Shown here piece by piece: positions 1-5,462 of a DNA stretch of 5,462 nt (position 1 is its first letter; the number at the start of each line of letters is the position of its first letter). The translations under genes were made by a program, and so were the position numbers. This DNA is from Calditrichota bacterium. GTDB lineage: Bacteria > Zhuqueibacterota > Zhuqueibacteria > Oleimicrobiales > Geothermoviventaceae. Below the pieces are notes generated by a model. That model saw only the letters and a list, made by a program, of their open reading frames with translations, ran no database searches and was not told where the DNA came from. The DNA is taken from positions 1 to 5,462 of the forward strand of contig JAADFT010000404.1 in the NCBI GenBank assembly GCA_013152765.1. Reading direction: 5' to 3'.

Positions 1-356
1 GCGACCTGCAGAAGCTGGACATCCTGATTAACGGCGAACCTGTGGACGCGCTCTCGGTCATCGTTCACAGGGAGAAGGCGTACGAGTACGGACGCAAAGT
101 TTGCCAGAAACTTCGCGAGCTGATTCCACGTCAACTGTTCCAGGTGGCCATTCAGGCCGCCATCGGCAGCCGGGTGATCGCGCGGGAGACGATCAGCCCA
201 TTGCGAAAGAACGTGACGGCCAAGTGCTACGGCGGCGACATCACCCGCAAGCGCAAGCTGCTGGAGAAGCAGAAAGAAGGCAAAAGGCGCATGAAGCAGT
301 TCGGACGGGTGGAGATTCCGCAGGAAGCGTTCCTTGCCGTGCTGAAAATCGACTGA
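1..356 (+). CDS. lepA: Elongation factor 4 (LepA), C-terminal part, 5' end outside window
   Basis: LepA/EF4 is a translational GTPase that binds the ribosome and promotes back-translocation or affects initiation and elongation under stress. It acts in the cytosol or at the membrane. Only the last 117 codons are here; the codon phase starts at base 3 and the TGA stop is at 354-356. The visible part is the end of domain V and the LepA-specific C-terminal domain. Family hallmarks are LSVIVHREKAYEYGR, ELIPRQLFQVAIQAAIGS, the basic stretch TAKCYGGDITRKRKLLEKQK, and the ending VEIPQEAFLAVLKID. The GTPase domain lies upstream of the window. The ABC ATPase gene starts 9 bases after the stop, so the two are probably co-transcribed. 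Identification is very secure because this C-terminal domain is unique to LepA and separates it from EF-G. Confidence 0.97.
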   Translation, partial: DLQKLDILINGEPVDALSVIVHREKAYEYGRKVCQKLRELIPRQLFQVAIQAAIGSRVIARETISPLRKNVTAKCYGGDITRKRKLLEKQKEGKRRMKQFGRVEIPQEAFLAVLKID

Positions 357-365
357 GAGGGAGCC

Positions 366-1127
366 GTGATTCGGGCAGAAGGCTTGGTCAAACGCTACGG
401 GGACTTGCTCGCTGTCGACGGTCTGGATCTGGAAGTCGGCGGCGAGCTTTTTGTGTTCCTCGGACCGAACGGCGCTGGTAAGACGACGACGATCAAAATG
501 ATGACGGGGTTGCTCCGGCCCGACGAGGGGCGGGTGACCATCAACGGGCACGACGTGTGGGAGGAACCGGAGCGTGCGAAGCGAGAGTTTACGCTGGTTC
601 CGGAGCAACTCTACCTTTTCGAGAAGCTCACGGGACTGGAATTTCTGCGCTTTGTCGCGGCCCTTTACGATCTCGACCCCGAGCGCAGCAACCGGCGAAT
701 CAACAGCTTGCTGCAACTGTTCAACCTGGAAGAGCAGGCGACGGAGTTGATTCAGTCCTACTCGCACGGCATGCGCCGCAAGATCGCGCTGTGCGGCGCT
801 CTTCTACCGGAGCCGCGGGTTCTGTTTCTGGACGAGCCGACGGTGGGACTGGACCCGAGAAGCGCTCGTGCTCTGAAGGACGTGCTTCGCGGGCTCGTGG
901 ACGAAAAGGGCGTGACGGTGTTCATGTCGACGCACATTCTCGAGATTGCCGAGAACATGTGCGACCGGGTCGGAATCATCAACAAGGGCAAACTCGTGGC
1001 GCTCGGCACGATGGACGCGCTTCGGCAGCAGCTCAGCGCTGGCGACAAAAGCCTGGAAGACATGTTTCTGGACCTCACTGGCGGCGCTGAGTACGAAGAG
1101 GTCAAGCGCTTCCTGGCGGAGTCTTAG
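366..1127 (+). CDS. ABC transporter ATP-binding protein (ABC-2 exporter type)
   Basis: This is a 253-residue cytoplasmic ATPase subunit that would power a membrane exporter. All nucleotide-binding motifs are readable: Walker A GPNGAGKTT at residues 33-41, a Q-loop region VPEQLYLFEKLT at 78-89, the signature YSHGMRRK at 132-139, Walker B VLFLDEP at 152-158, D-loop GLDPRS at 161-166, and the switch histidine H190 in MSTHILE. YSHGM replaces the classical LSGGQ, which is usual in the ABC-2/CcmA-like exporter branch and is no sign of inactivity. The length is normal for a single ATPase domain with a short tail. The GTG start gives the canonical opening MIRAEGLVKRYG. A purine-rich ribosome binding site (GAGAGGGAG, 355-363) overlaps the lepA stop, suggesting translational coupling. 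The permease gene begins 54 bases downstream and is the likely partner. The substrate cannot be read from sequence. Confidence 0.95.
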   Translation: MIRAEGLVKRYGDLLAVDGLDLEVGGELFVFLGPNGAGKTTTIKMMTGLLRPDEGRVTINGHDVWEEPERAKREFTLVPEQLYLFEKLTGLEFLRFVAALYDLDPERSNRRINSLLQLFNLEEQATELIQSYSHGMRRKIALCGALLPEPRVLFLDEPTVGLDPRSARALKDVLRGLVDEKGVTVFMSTHILEIAENMCDRVGIINKGKLVALGTMDALRQQLSAGDKSLEDMFLDLTGGAEYEEVKRFLAES

Positions 1128-1181
1128 CGGCGGCCGGCCTGTGGGTCCGGTTTACCAGTACGACACTCCAATTGGTGAAAA

Positions 1182-2809
1182 GTGAAACGTTCGGGATCAA
1201 AGCTTGCGCTTCTGATTCGCACGCGTCTGGTGTCGCTGCGGAATGAATGGTGGCGACGGCCGCGGAAACGCCTCCAGCTACTGATCTTCGCAGGCACGTG
1301 GGCGTGGATCATCTACTGGTTCACACGGGTGATGTGGACCGCGTTCGCAACGCTGAAGAGCCTTCCGGCTTACGCTTCGGCGCTGGAGCAGTTGCCTGGC
1401 TCTGTGTTTTTGGGGTTCCTGATCATGCTCGTTGTGAGTGGAGCAACCGTTGCGCTCAGCGCTTTTTTCCTGTCGGGCGAGCTCGAGTACCTGCTCACAA
1501 CTCCCATCCCGCGTACAACGGTGTTCAATTTCCGCTTGCTGGAGACGGCGTTTTTGAACGCCACCTACCTGCTCATCTTCGGCGTTCCCACCGCCATTGC
1601 TCTGGGACTGGTGTACAGGGCTTCTCCTCTGTACTACGTTGTGGCGGCTGTTGCGCTGCTTGCCTTCCTGGTTTTGGCCACCGACCTCGGCGTCCTGGTC
1701 ATGCTCGCCGTGGTGCGCATCCTTCCGCCCAAGCGAGCCCGCGAGATCCTGTCGGCGTTCCTGGGCTTGCTGTTTCTGGCGTTCTGGTTCGGATCCGATG
1801 CCATTCGGGCGCGTTTCTTCGACCCCACTTCGCCTCATTTCGATGCCGCTCGCCTGGAGGCGGTGAAACACGTGGGCGACTACCTGAGCGCGTCTTTCCT
1901 GCCCAGTAGCTGGTTGGGGAAGGTGTTGCTCAACACAGCGCGAGGAGCAACGCCGGCGGTCCTGGTGCCATTCGCTCTACTTCTTGCCGCCGCGGTGGTA
2001 GCGCACGGAATCACAGCACGGCTTGCCGACTCGATCTGGGCGCGCGGAGCCGCAGTGGTGCGCAGGAAAGCCTCGGCGAAACATCCGGCGGAAGCGGAAA
2101 TTGCTGCACCCGTACACTCCGGGTTGCGTTTGCTCCTGGGTGGCGGATGTTTTCCCGCGAAACGCAGCAGCTCACCCGCATCGCCATCCTTGCGGGAATG
2201 GCGATTTTGTTCCCTGTGCTCGGCACCGGCGCGGAAAGCGGTCAGTGGTGGACGCCGTTTCTTCTGCCGACGCTTCTTGGCGGCCTTGCCGCTTCCACGA
2301 TGGGCACTATTCTGGTCCCCATCGAGCGGAGGGCATTCTGGTTCCTCAAAATCGCCCCGGGTGGAATCCGCAAGGTAATGCTCGCGAAGGGGGTGCTGGC
2401 GTGGCTGGTTGGCTCGGTGGTTCTGGTCGCCTCGAACGCCGCTGCTGCGGCCCGCAACGGAGTGGACGCGGACGTACTGGCGCTCGTTCTCGTTGGCGGC
2501 GTGTTTCTGGCGGGAGCCTTGGCTACCGTGGGGCTTGGGGTGAGCGGGTTTTTCGCCCGGTTCGACTGGGAGCATCCCAAACGCATTTTGAAGGCGCCAG
2601 GAAGTCTGGTCTACATGCTTGGTACGCTCCTCGTGGTGGGCGTGGCCGTGGGATTTCCGGCGCTTGGCGCTGTGGCCCTTGGCGAGACCAGCGAACTGGT
2701 TCTCGCCGCTCTCTTCGCGGTGACGAGCGCAATTCTGGCCGCGGTCAGTTTCCCCGCAGCGGTTGGATTTGCAGTGGCTCGCCTTGAGAAACTTGAGTGG
2801 ACGTTTTGA
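1182..2809 (+). pseudogene. ABC exporter permease, polytopic, interrupted by a frameshift
   Basis: This is the likely membrane partner of the preceding ATPase. It resembles the large ABC-2-like putative exporter permeases of about 550 residues. It starts at GTG 1182; an in-frame TGA at 1176 excludes anything earlier, and no strong Shine-Dalgarno is visible. The first part (to about 2138, 319 codons) has a basic amphipathic start, hydrophobic segments near residues 32-55, 75-97, 125-145, 150-178 and 189-203, and a conserved-looking loop ELEYLLTTPIPR at 100-111. In that frame, translation after about 2140 becomes Ser/Arg/Pro-rich and stops at 2376-2378. The membrane protein continues in the -1 frame (WRMFSRETQQL onward) to TGA 2807-2809, with about six more hydrophobic segments. 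One added G in the GGG at 2138-2140 restores a single 542-residue protein. It may be a true mutation or a sequencing error. The fold assignment is firm; the substrate is unknown. Confidence 0.85.
2138..2809 (+). CDS. C-terminal half of the ABC permease, in the shifted frame
   Basis: This 223-codon segment continues the permease in the frame one base behind the upstream half. It opens with GWRMFSRETQQLTR, a cytoplasmic junction, and then has hydrophobic stretches such as IAILAGMAILFPVL, a loop with IERRAFWFLKIAP, a segment around LVGGVFLAGALATVGLG, the polar loop RFDWEHPKRILKAPG, and two final membrane segments ending in ARLEKLEWTF. An ATG at 2147 could open it as a separate polypeptide of 220 residues, but the preceding bases (GGGTGGCGG) are only a poor ribosome binding site. 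I therefore read it as part of one broken gene rather than an independent gene. Whether two half-proteins could assemble into a working permease cannot be told from the sequence. Confidence 0.7.
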   Translation, partial: GWRMFSRETQQLTRIAILAGMAILFPVLGTGAESGQWWTPFLLPTLLGGLAASTMGTILVPIERRAFWFLKIAPGGIRKVMLAKGVLAWLVGSVVLVASNAAAAARNGVDADVLALVLVGGVFLAGALATVGLGVSGFFARFDWEHPKRILKAPGSLVYMLGTLLVVGVAVGFPALGAVALGETSELVLAALFAVTSAILAAVSFPAAVGFAVARLEKLEWTF

Positions 2810-2837
2810 CGTTTACTTGGCGGTATTTCGACTGAAA

Positions 2838-2853
2838 GCCCTCGGCAGAGGGC
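2838..2853 (+). other. Small hairpin in the permease-lepB gap
   Basis: The arms GCCCTC (2838-2843) and GAGGGC (2848-2853) form a perfect 6-bp stem with the loop GGCA. No T-run follows on this strand, so it is not a standard intrinsic terminator. It lies 15 bases before the lepB Shine-Dalgarno. It could stabilise an mRNA end or tune lepB expression, but chance is also possible. Confidence 0.4.
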
Positions 2854-2877
2854 AAGCAAAGTGAGACTGGAGTGAGC

Positions 2878-3669
2878 ATGGCATCTGCTGAAGAGGTGAG
2901 ACGCGGCGTGGCGCACGCGAAGACCGCAACGGCTGCAAGAACTCAGAAGAGCGCTCTGGAAACCATCTGGGAATGGGTGAAGTCGATCGGGGTCGCTTTG
3001 CTGGCGGCCCTGCTTCTTCGCATTTTTGTGGTCGAAGCCTACCGCATTCCCACAGGTTCCATGAAGGACACGCTGCTCATCGGCGATTTCCTTCTCGTCA
3101 ACAAGTTCATCTACGGGGTGAGGACGCCGGACCGCATTCCGCTGCTCAACATCCCGTTGCCGCACACGCACCTGCCGGCCATTCGAAAGCCCAAGCAGGG
3201 CGACATCGTGGTCTTCAAGTACCCGATGGACATGCGCGTCAACTACATCAAGCGCTGCATCGCCGTGGGGGGACAAACGGTAGAGATTCGCCACGGCGAC
3301 GTGTACGTGGATGGCAAGCCGGAGGGCAAGAAGGAATTCATTGGCAAGGAGTACGACCCGGAGGAGGGGCGTTTTCTTTTGCTCTACCGAATCACGCGCG
3401 ACGACGGCAAGAGCTACGTGATCCGTCGCGCGGTGGGAGGGAATCCCGAATTCGAGAACTGGGGGCCGGTCACTGTGCCACCCAACCACTACTTCATGAT
3501 GGGCGACAACCGCGACAATTCCCAGGACAGTCGCTACTGGGGATTTTTGCCGTACGAAAATGTGGTTGGGAAAGCGATGGTGATCTACTGGTCGTGGGAC
3601 TCGACGGTACCACTTTACCGGATTTGGAAAAAGGTGCGTTGGGGAAGAATTGGACACATCATTCGGTAG
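2878..3669 (+). CDS. lepB: Signal peptidase I
   Basis: This is a membrane-bound Ser/Lys protease that cleaves signal peptides from exported proteins on the outer face of the cytoplasmic membrane (MEROPS S26, type I). It has 263 residues. An Ala/Lys-rich cytoplasmic start is followed by one membrane segment at about 34-52. Next come box B RIPTGSM with nucleophile S61, box C GDFLLVNKFIYG (69-80), box D NYIKRCIAVGGQ with general base K125, and box E GDNRDNSQDSR (209-219). An insertion RTPDRIPLLNIPLPHTHLPA lies between boxes C and D, as in several non-proteobacterial enzymes. ATG 2878 is preferred over GTG 2872 because GGAG at 2869-2872 sits 5 bases before the ATG but overlaps the GTG. The gene lies downstream of lepA and the ABC pair on the same strand, 68 bases after the permease stop. 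All catalytic residues are present, so it should be active. Confidence 0.96.
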   Translation: MASAEEVRRGVAHAKTATAARTQKSALETIWEWVKSIGVALLAALLLRIFVVEAYRIPTGSMKDTLLIGDFLLVNKFIYGVRTPDRIPLLNIPLPHTHLPAIRKPKQGDIVVFKYPMDMRVNYIKRCIAVGGQTVEIRHGDVYVDGKPEGKKEFIGKEYDPEEGRFLLLYRITRDDGKSYVIRRAVGGNPEFENWGPVTVPPNHYFMMGDNRDNSQDSRYWGFLPYENVVGKAMVIYWSWDSTVPLYRIWKKVRWGRIGHIIR

Positions 3670-3759
3670 TCGACTGTTCCTGTTGAAATGCACGCGCGAT
3701 GCCACAAGTCTACTACGTTAGATTCGGGAGACAAAGCCAAAACTGACACGAGCATGTTC

Positions 3760-3812
3760 GCCCGGGGATCAAATCCCCGGGCTAGCAAGAAAATCCGCCT
3801 GCTGAAGCAGGC
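3760..3812. repeat. REP-like tandem palindromes in the lepB-pepT gap
   Basis: Two perfect hairpins lie 14 bases apart. The first has arms GCCCGGGGAT (3760-3769) and ATCCCCGGGC (3773-3782) with a 3-base loop, CAA. The second has arms GCCTGCT (3797-3803) and AGCAGGC (3806-3812) with a GA loop, or equivalently a 6-bp stem with a TGAA tetraloop. The linker is A/T-rich (TAGCAAGAAAATCC). Neither stem is followed by a T-run, so classical termination is unlikely, although the first is very stable. The layout of two GC-rich stems with a short A-rich spacer in a gap between genes is typical of dispersed extragenic palindromic repeats. Only one copy is in this window, so membership in a repeat family is inferred. 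It may protect the 3' end of the lepB message. Confidence 0.5.
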
Positions 3813-3849
3813 TTACCTGACGTAAAGTTCAGTGGCGTCATATCCCAAA

Positions 3850-3855
3850 TATACT
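3850..3855 (+). promoter_or_regulatory. Possible -10 box in the pepT leader
   Basis: TATACT matches the sigma-70 -10 consensus at five of six positions and lies in the most A/T-rich part of the gap. The best upstream match at suitable spacing, TTCAGT at 3828-3833 (16 bases away), agrees with the -35 consensus at only three positions. Transcription would begin near 3862, giving a leader of about 105 bases before pepT or a roughly 70-base RNA ending at the terminator at 3932. This is a weak call. Confidence 0.25.
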
Positions 3856-3902
3856 GTGCTCGTGAAAGGTCAACCACATTTTGACGTAGGAGAAATAACC
3901 TG

Positions 3903-3932
3903 AGCCGGGAGCTTAACGCTACCGGCTTTTTT
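3903..3932 (+). terminator. Intrinsic terminator-like stem-loop just upstream of pepT
   Basis: The outer stem is AGCCGG (3903-3908) with CCGGCT (3922-3927). After a G-A mismatch there is an inner AGC/GCT stem (3910-3912 with 3918-3920) and the loop TTAAC. Six Ts (3927-3932) follow directly. It ends 34 bases before the pepT ATG and 20 bases before its Shine-Dalgarno, leaving little room for a promoter between them. It may end the lepB transcript, end a short RNA, or act as an attenuator in the pepT leader. Confidence 0.7.
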
Positions 3933-3952
3933 GCTGGAGGGACACTTAGCCC

Positions 3953-3958
3953 AAGGAG
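3953..3958 (+). promoter_or_regulatory. Ribosome binding site of pepT
   Basis: AAGGAG lies 8 bases upstream of ATG 3967 and matches the Shine-Dalgarno consensus well. It decides the start of pepT: the same frame stays open upstream to a TTG at 3931, but that codon lies in the T-run of the terminator and has no binding site. Confidence 0.85.
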
Positions 3959-3966
3959 AGAACAGG

Positions 3967-5211
3967 ATGGAAATCGATCGTGAAGCGCTGCTGGAACGCT
4001 TTCTTCGCTACGTGCAGAAGGACACGCAGTCTCAGGAAGGGGTGGAGGCCTACCCGAGCACGGCCAAACAAACCGATTTTTTGAAGGAGCTCGCTGAGGA
4101 GCTCAAGGCCCTGGGTCTTCAGGACGTGCATCTCGACGAGCACAGCTACCTGACGGCCACGCTCCCGGCGACGACGTCCAAAGAAGTGCCGGTGATTGGG
4201 CTGATCGCACACGTTGACACCTCTCCTGAAGTGAGCGGGGCGAACGTGAAACCCGTCATCCACCGCAACTACCAGGGGCAGGTTCTGCGTCTGCCGGGGG
4301 ATCCGGACGTTGTGCTCGATCCCGCCGAAAACGAGGAGCTTCGCAAGCACATCGGAGAGGACATCATCACGTCGGACGGAACGACCTTGCTTGGCGCCGA
4401 CGACAAGGCGGGAATTGCGGAAATCCTGACCGCGGTGGAGTACCTGCTCCAGCACCCCGAGATCGAGCACGGCAAGATTCGTCTGGCGTTCACACCGGAC
4501 GAAGAGGTCGGACGCGGTACCGACTTTTTCGACGTGAAAGCTTTCGGTGCGGACTACGCCTACACCGTGGATGGCGAGTCGGCGGGCCAAATTGAAAACG
4601 AGACCTTCTGCGCTGACACGATGACCGTGCGGTTTCACGGGGTGAATGTGCACCCGGGTTACGCCAAAGGCAAGCTTGTGAACGCGATCAAGTTGGTGGC
4701 TAAATTCATCGAAAAGTTGCCGAAGGATCGGCTTTCGCCCGAGACCACGGAGGGCAAGGAAGGCTACGTGCACCCGTACGTGCTCGAAGGGGGCGTGGAA
4801 AAGGCGGAAGTCAAGCTACTCATTCGCGACTTCACTGTGGAGGGCTTGAAAGAGAAAGAAGACTTTCTGGCGAAACTTGCTGCTGAGGTCGTCGAAGAGG
4901 AACCGCGGGCGCGGGTTGAGACGGAGGTCAAGGAATCCTACCGGAACATGCGGTACAAGCTGGACGAGGAGCCGAAGGTCGTCGAGTACGCGATGGAAGC
5001 CGTGCGTCGCGCGGGGATGGAGCCCGTGCTTTCGAGCATTCGCGGCGGCACGGACGGCGCGCGCCTTTCCTACCAGGGACTCCTGACGCCCAACATCTTC
5101 ACGGGCGGCCACAACTTCCACTCCAAGCGCGAGTGGATTTCGCTCCAGGACATGGAACGCGCCGTCAAGACGCTGGTGAACCTGGTCCAGGTGTGGGCTG
5201 AGAAGGCCTGA
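3967..5211 (+). CDS. pepT: Peptidase T (tripeptide aminopeptidase)
   Basis: This is a cytosolic di-zinc aminopeptidase of family M20B that removes the N-terminal residue from tripeptides in the last steps of peptide use. It has 414 residues, close to the 408 of the enterobacterial enzyme. Metal and catalytic residues are all visible: H82 and D84 in AHVDTSP, bridging D145 in LLGADDKAG, general base E179 and ligand E180 in TPDEEVGRG, D202 in TVDGES, and H385 in GGHNFHSKREW. The order and spacing follow the known PepT set (His78, Asp80, Asp140, Glu173, Glu174, Asp196, His379). The middle third (about residues 213-330) is the lid or dimerisation domain, with a FHGVNVHPG motif. SIRGGTDGARLS near residue 360 is also typical. 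ATG 3967 is chosen for its good AAGGAG site. The gene is flanked by terminators on both sides, so it is probably a single-gene transcript. Confidence 0.96.
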   Translation: MEIDREALLERFLRYVQKDTQSQEGVEAYPSTAKQTDFLKELAEELKALGLQDVHLDEHSYLTATLPATTSKEVPVIGLIAHVDTSPEVSGANVKPVIHRNYQGQVLRLPGDPDVVLDPAENEELRKHIGEDIITSDGTTLLGADDKAGIAEILTAVEYLLQHPEIEHGKIRLAFTPDEEVGRGTDFFDVKAFGADYAYTVDGESAGQIENETFCADTMTVRFHGVNVHPGYAKGKLVNAIKLVAKFIEKLPKDRLSPETTEGKEGYVHPYVLEGGVEKAEVKLLIRDFTVEGLKEKEDFLAKLAAEVVEEEPRARVETEVKESYRNMRYKLDEEPKVVEYAMEAVRRAGMEPVLSSIRGGTDGARLSYQGLLTPNIFTGGHNFHSKREWISLQDMERAVKTLVNLVQVWAEKA

Positions 5212-5250
5212 GCCAGTTTGCCGGTTTGCGCGCAACTCCAACAGAACCCT

Positions 5251-5281
5251 CCGGGGCCACGCTGGCCCCGGTTTTGTTTTT
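5251..5281 (+). terminator. Intrinsic terminator after pepT
   Basis: A perfect 9-bp GC-rich stem, CCGGGGCCA (5251-5259) with TGGCCCCGG (5263-5271), has the loop CGC. It is followed by TTTTGTTTTT (5272-5281). It starts 39 bases after the pepT stop and is a textbook Rho-independent terminator. Confidence 0.93.
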
Positions 5282-5462
5282 GCGGAGGATTTGGAGCGCG
5301 TTCCGAGCGGGAAGTTCTGGTTCAGACGCGGCTCAGAACTGGCTGAACGAGCGGGTCTTGTTTCGGAAAGCAGCGACTAACCTGTTGGACGGACGCGGGG
5401 CAGTTCACAAGAAGTTGGCCGCTTGTTCCACATGAGTTGTTTAACGGAAGGGTACCAACGAG
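5282..5462. other. Non-coding stretch at the window end, no gene supported
   Basis: No open frame here has a credible start with a ribosome binding site. Two interleaved inverted repeats occur at 5313-5348: AGTTCTG with CAGAACT, and GTTCAG with CTGAAC. A purine-rich GGAAGGG lies at 5446-5452, close to the window edge, and could serve a start codon just outside it. An ATG at 5432 opens a frame that runs off the end after 10 codons, without a visible binding site. I see no convincing promoter. Confidence 0.4.

Noticed and set aside
497..769. Search for a mutation in the ATPase that would match a dead exporter
   Set aside because: The ATPase frame is complete with all nucleotide-binding motifs, and the YSHGM signature is normal for this branch, so there is no sign of decay.
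2133..2146. Programmed -1 ribosomal frameshift in the permease
   Set aside because: The junction has no slippery heptamer, and a one-base loss in a G run is the simpler explanation.
2806..2811. TTGACG as a -35 box for lepB
   Set aside because: The only -10-like sequence nearby (TATTTC at 2824) is 12 bases away, too close for a sigma-70 promoter.
2872..2874. GTG as the lepB start
   Set aside because: It overlaps the GGAG Shine-Dalgarno; ATG 2878 has proper spacing to the same site.
2611..3705. Long open frame of 364 codons on the minus strand over the permease end and lepB
   Set aside because: It is antisense to well-identified genes, is rich in His, Arg, Val and Pro with no recognisable domain, and its length follows from the codon bias of the + strand genes.
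3881..3886. TTGACG as a -35 box before pepT
   Set aside because: The position 17 bases downstream is GC-rich terminator stem with no -10-like sequence.
3931..3933. TTG as the pepT start
   Set aside because: It lies in the terminator T-run with no ribosome binding site; ATG 3967 has AAGGAG 8 bases upstream and gives the family-typical N-terminus.
3946..4773. Open frame of 275 codons on the minus strand over pepT
   Set aside because: It is the antisense shadow of a clear peptidase T gene, with no family motif and no plausible start region.
5226..5435. Open frame of 69 codons after pepT
   Set aside because: It starts at a TTG without a ribosome binding site and runs straight through a strong intrinsic terminator; the composition looks random.
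5432..5462. ATG at 5432 as the start of a downstream gene
   Set aside because: Only 10 codons are visible before the window ends, there is no ribosome binding site at the right distance, and the sequence is unrecognisable.

Overview
The window is a stretch of a bacterial chromosome that is moderately GC-rich (roughly 58-60% by eye). All recognisable genes lie on the + strand. They are housekeeping genes plus one ABC exporter. I see no phage, insertion sequence, CRISPR, tRNA or rRNA signal. The phylum cannot be fixed from this sequence alone. The signal peptidase variant and the exporter permease family suggest a non-proteobacterial, Gram-negative-type environmental lineage (Acidobacteria-like or a similar phylum), but this is a weak inference.

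Layout, left to right. Bases 1-356 hold the C-terminal end of the ribosomal back-translocase LepA/EF4. Nine bases later an ABC transporter ATPase begins (366-1127). It is followed by its presumed membrane partner, a large polytopic ABC-2-type permease (1182-2809). The permease reading frame is broken near base 2138: the first 319 codons and the last 223 codons are in different frames, and one extra G in a GGG run would rejoin them into a 542-residue protein. Signal peptidase I (lepB, 2878-3669) follows after a 68-base gap. The lepA and lepB genes are adjacent in many bacteria, so the ABC pair looks inserted into, or retained within, a lepA-lepB neighbourhood.

Bases 3670-3966 are non-coding but structured. 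They contain a perfect 10-bp palindromic hairpin followed closely by a 7-bp hairpin (a REP-like tandem), a -10-like box, a small inverted repeat, and a stem-loop with six Ts that looks like an intrinsic terminator only about 35 bases before the next start codon. Then comes peptidase T (pepT, 3967-5211), complete, with all metal-binding and catalytic residues present. A strong intrinsic terminator follows at 5251-5281. The last 180 bases hold no gene I can support and are probably upstream sequence of a gene beyond the window.

Functionally, LepA works on the ribosome, the ABC pair would export an unknown substrate, LepB removes signal peptides at the membrane, and PepT finishes intracellular peptide breakdown. 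I do not see a new defence or mobile system. The points most worth a second look are the permease frameshift, the REP-like tandem hairpins, and the terminator in the pepT leader.
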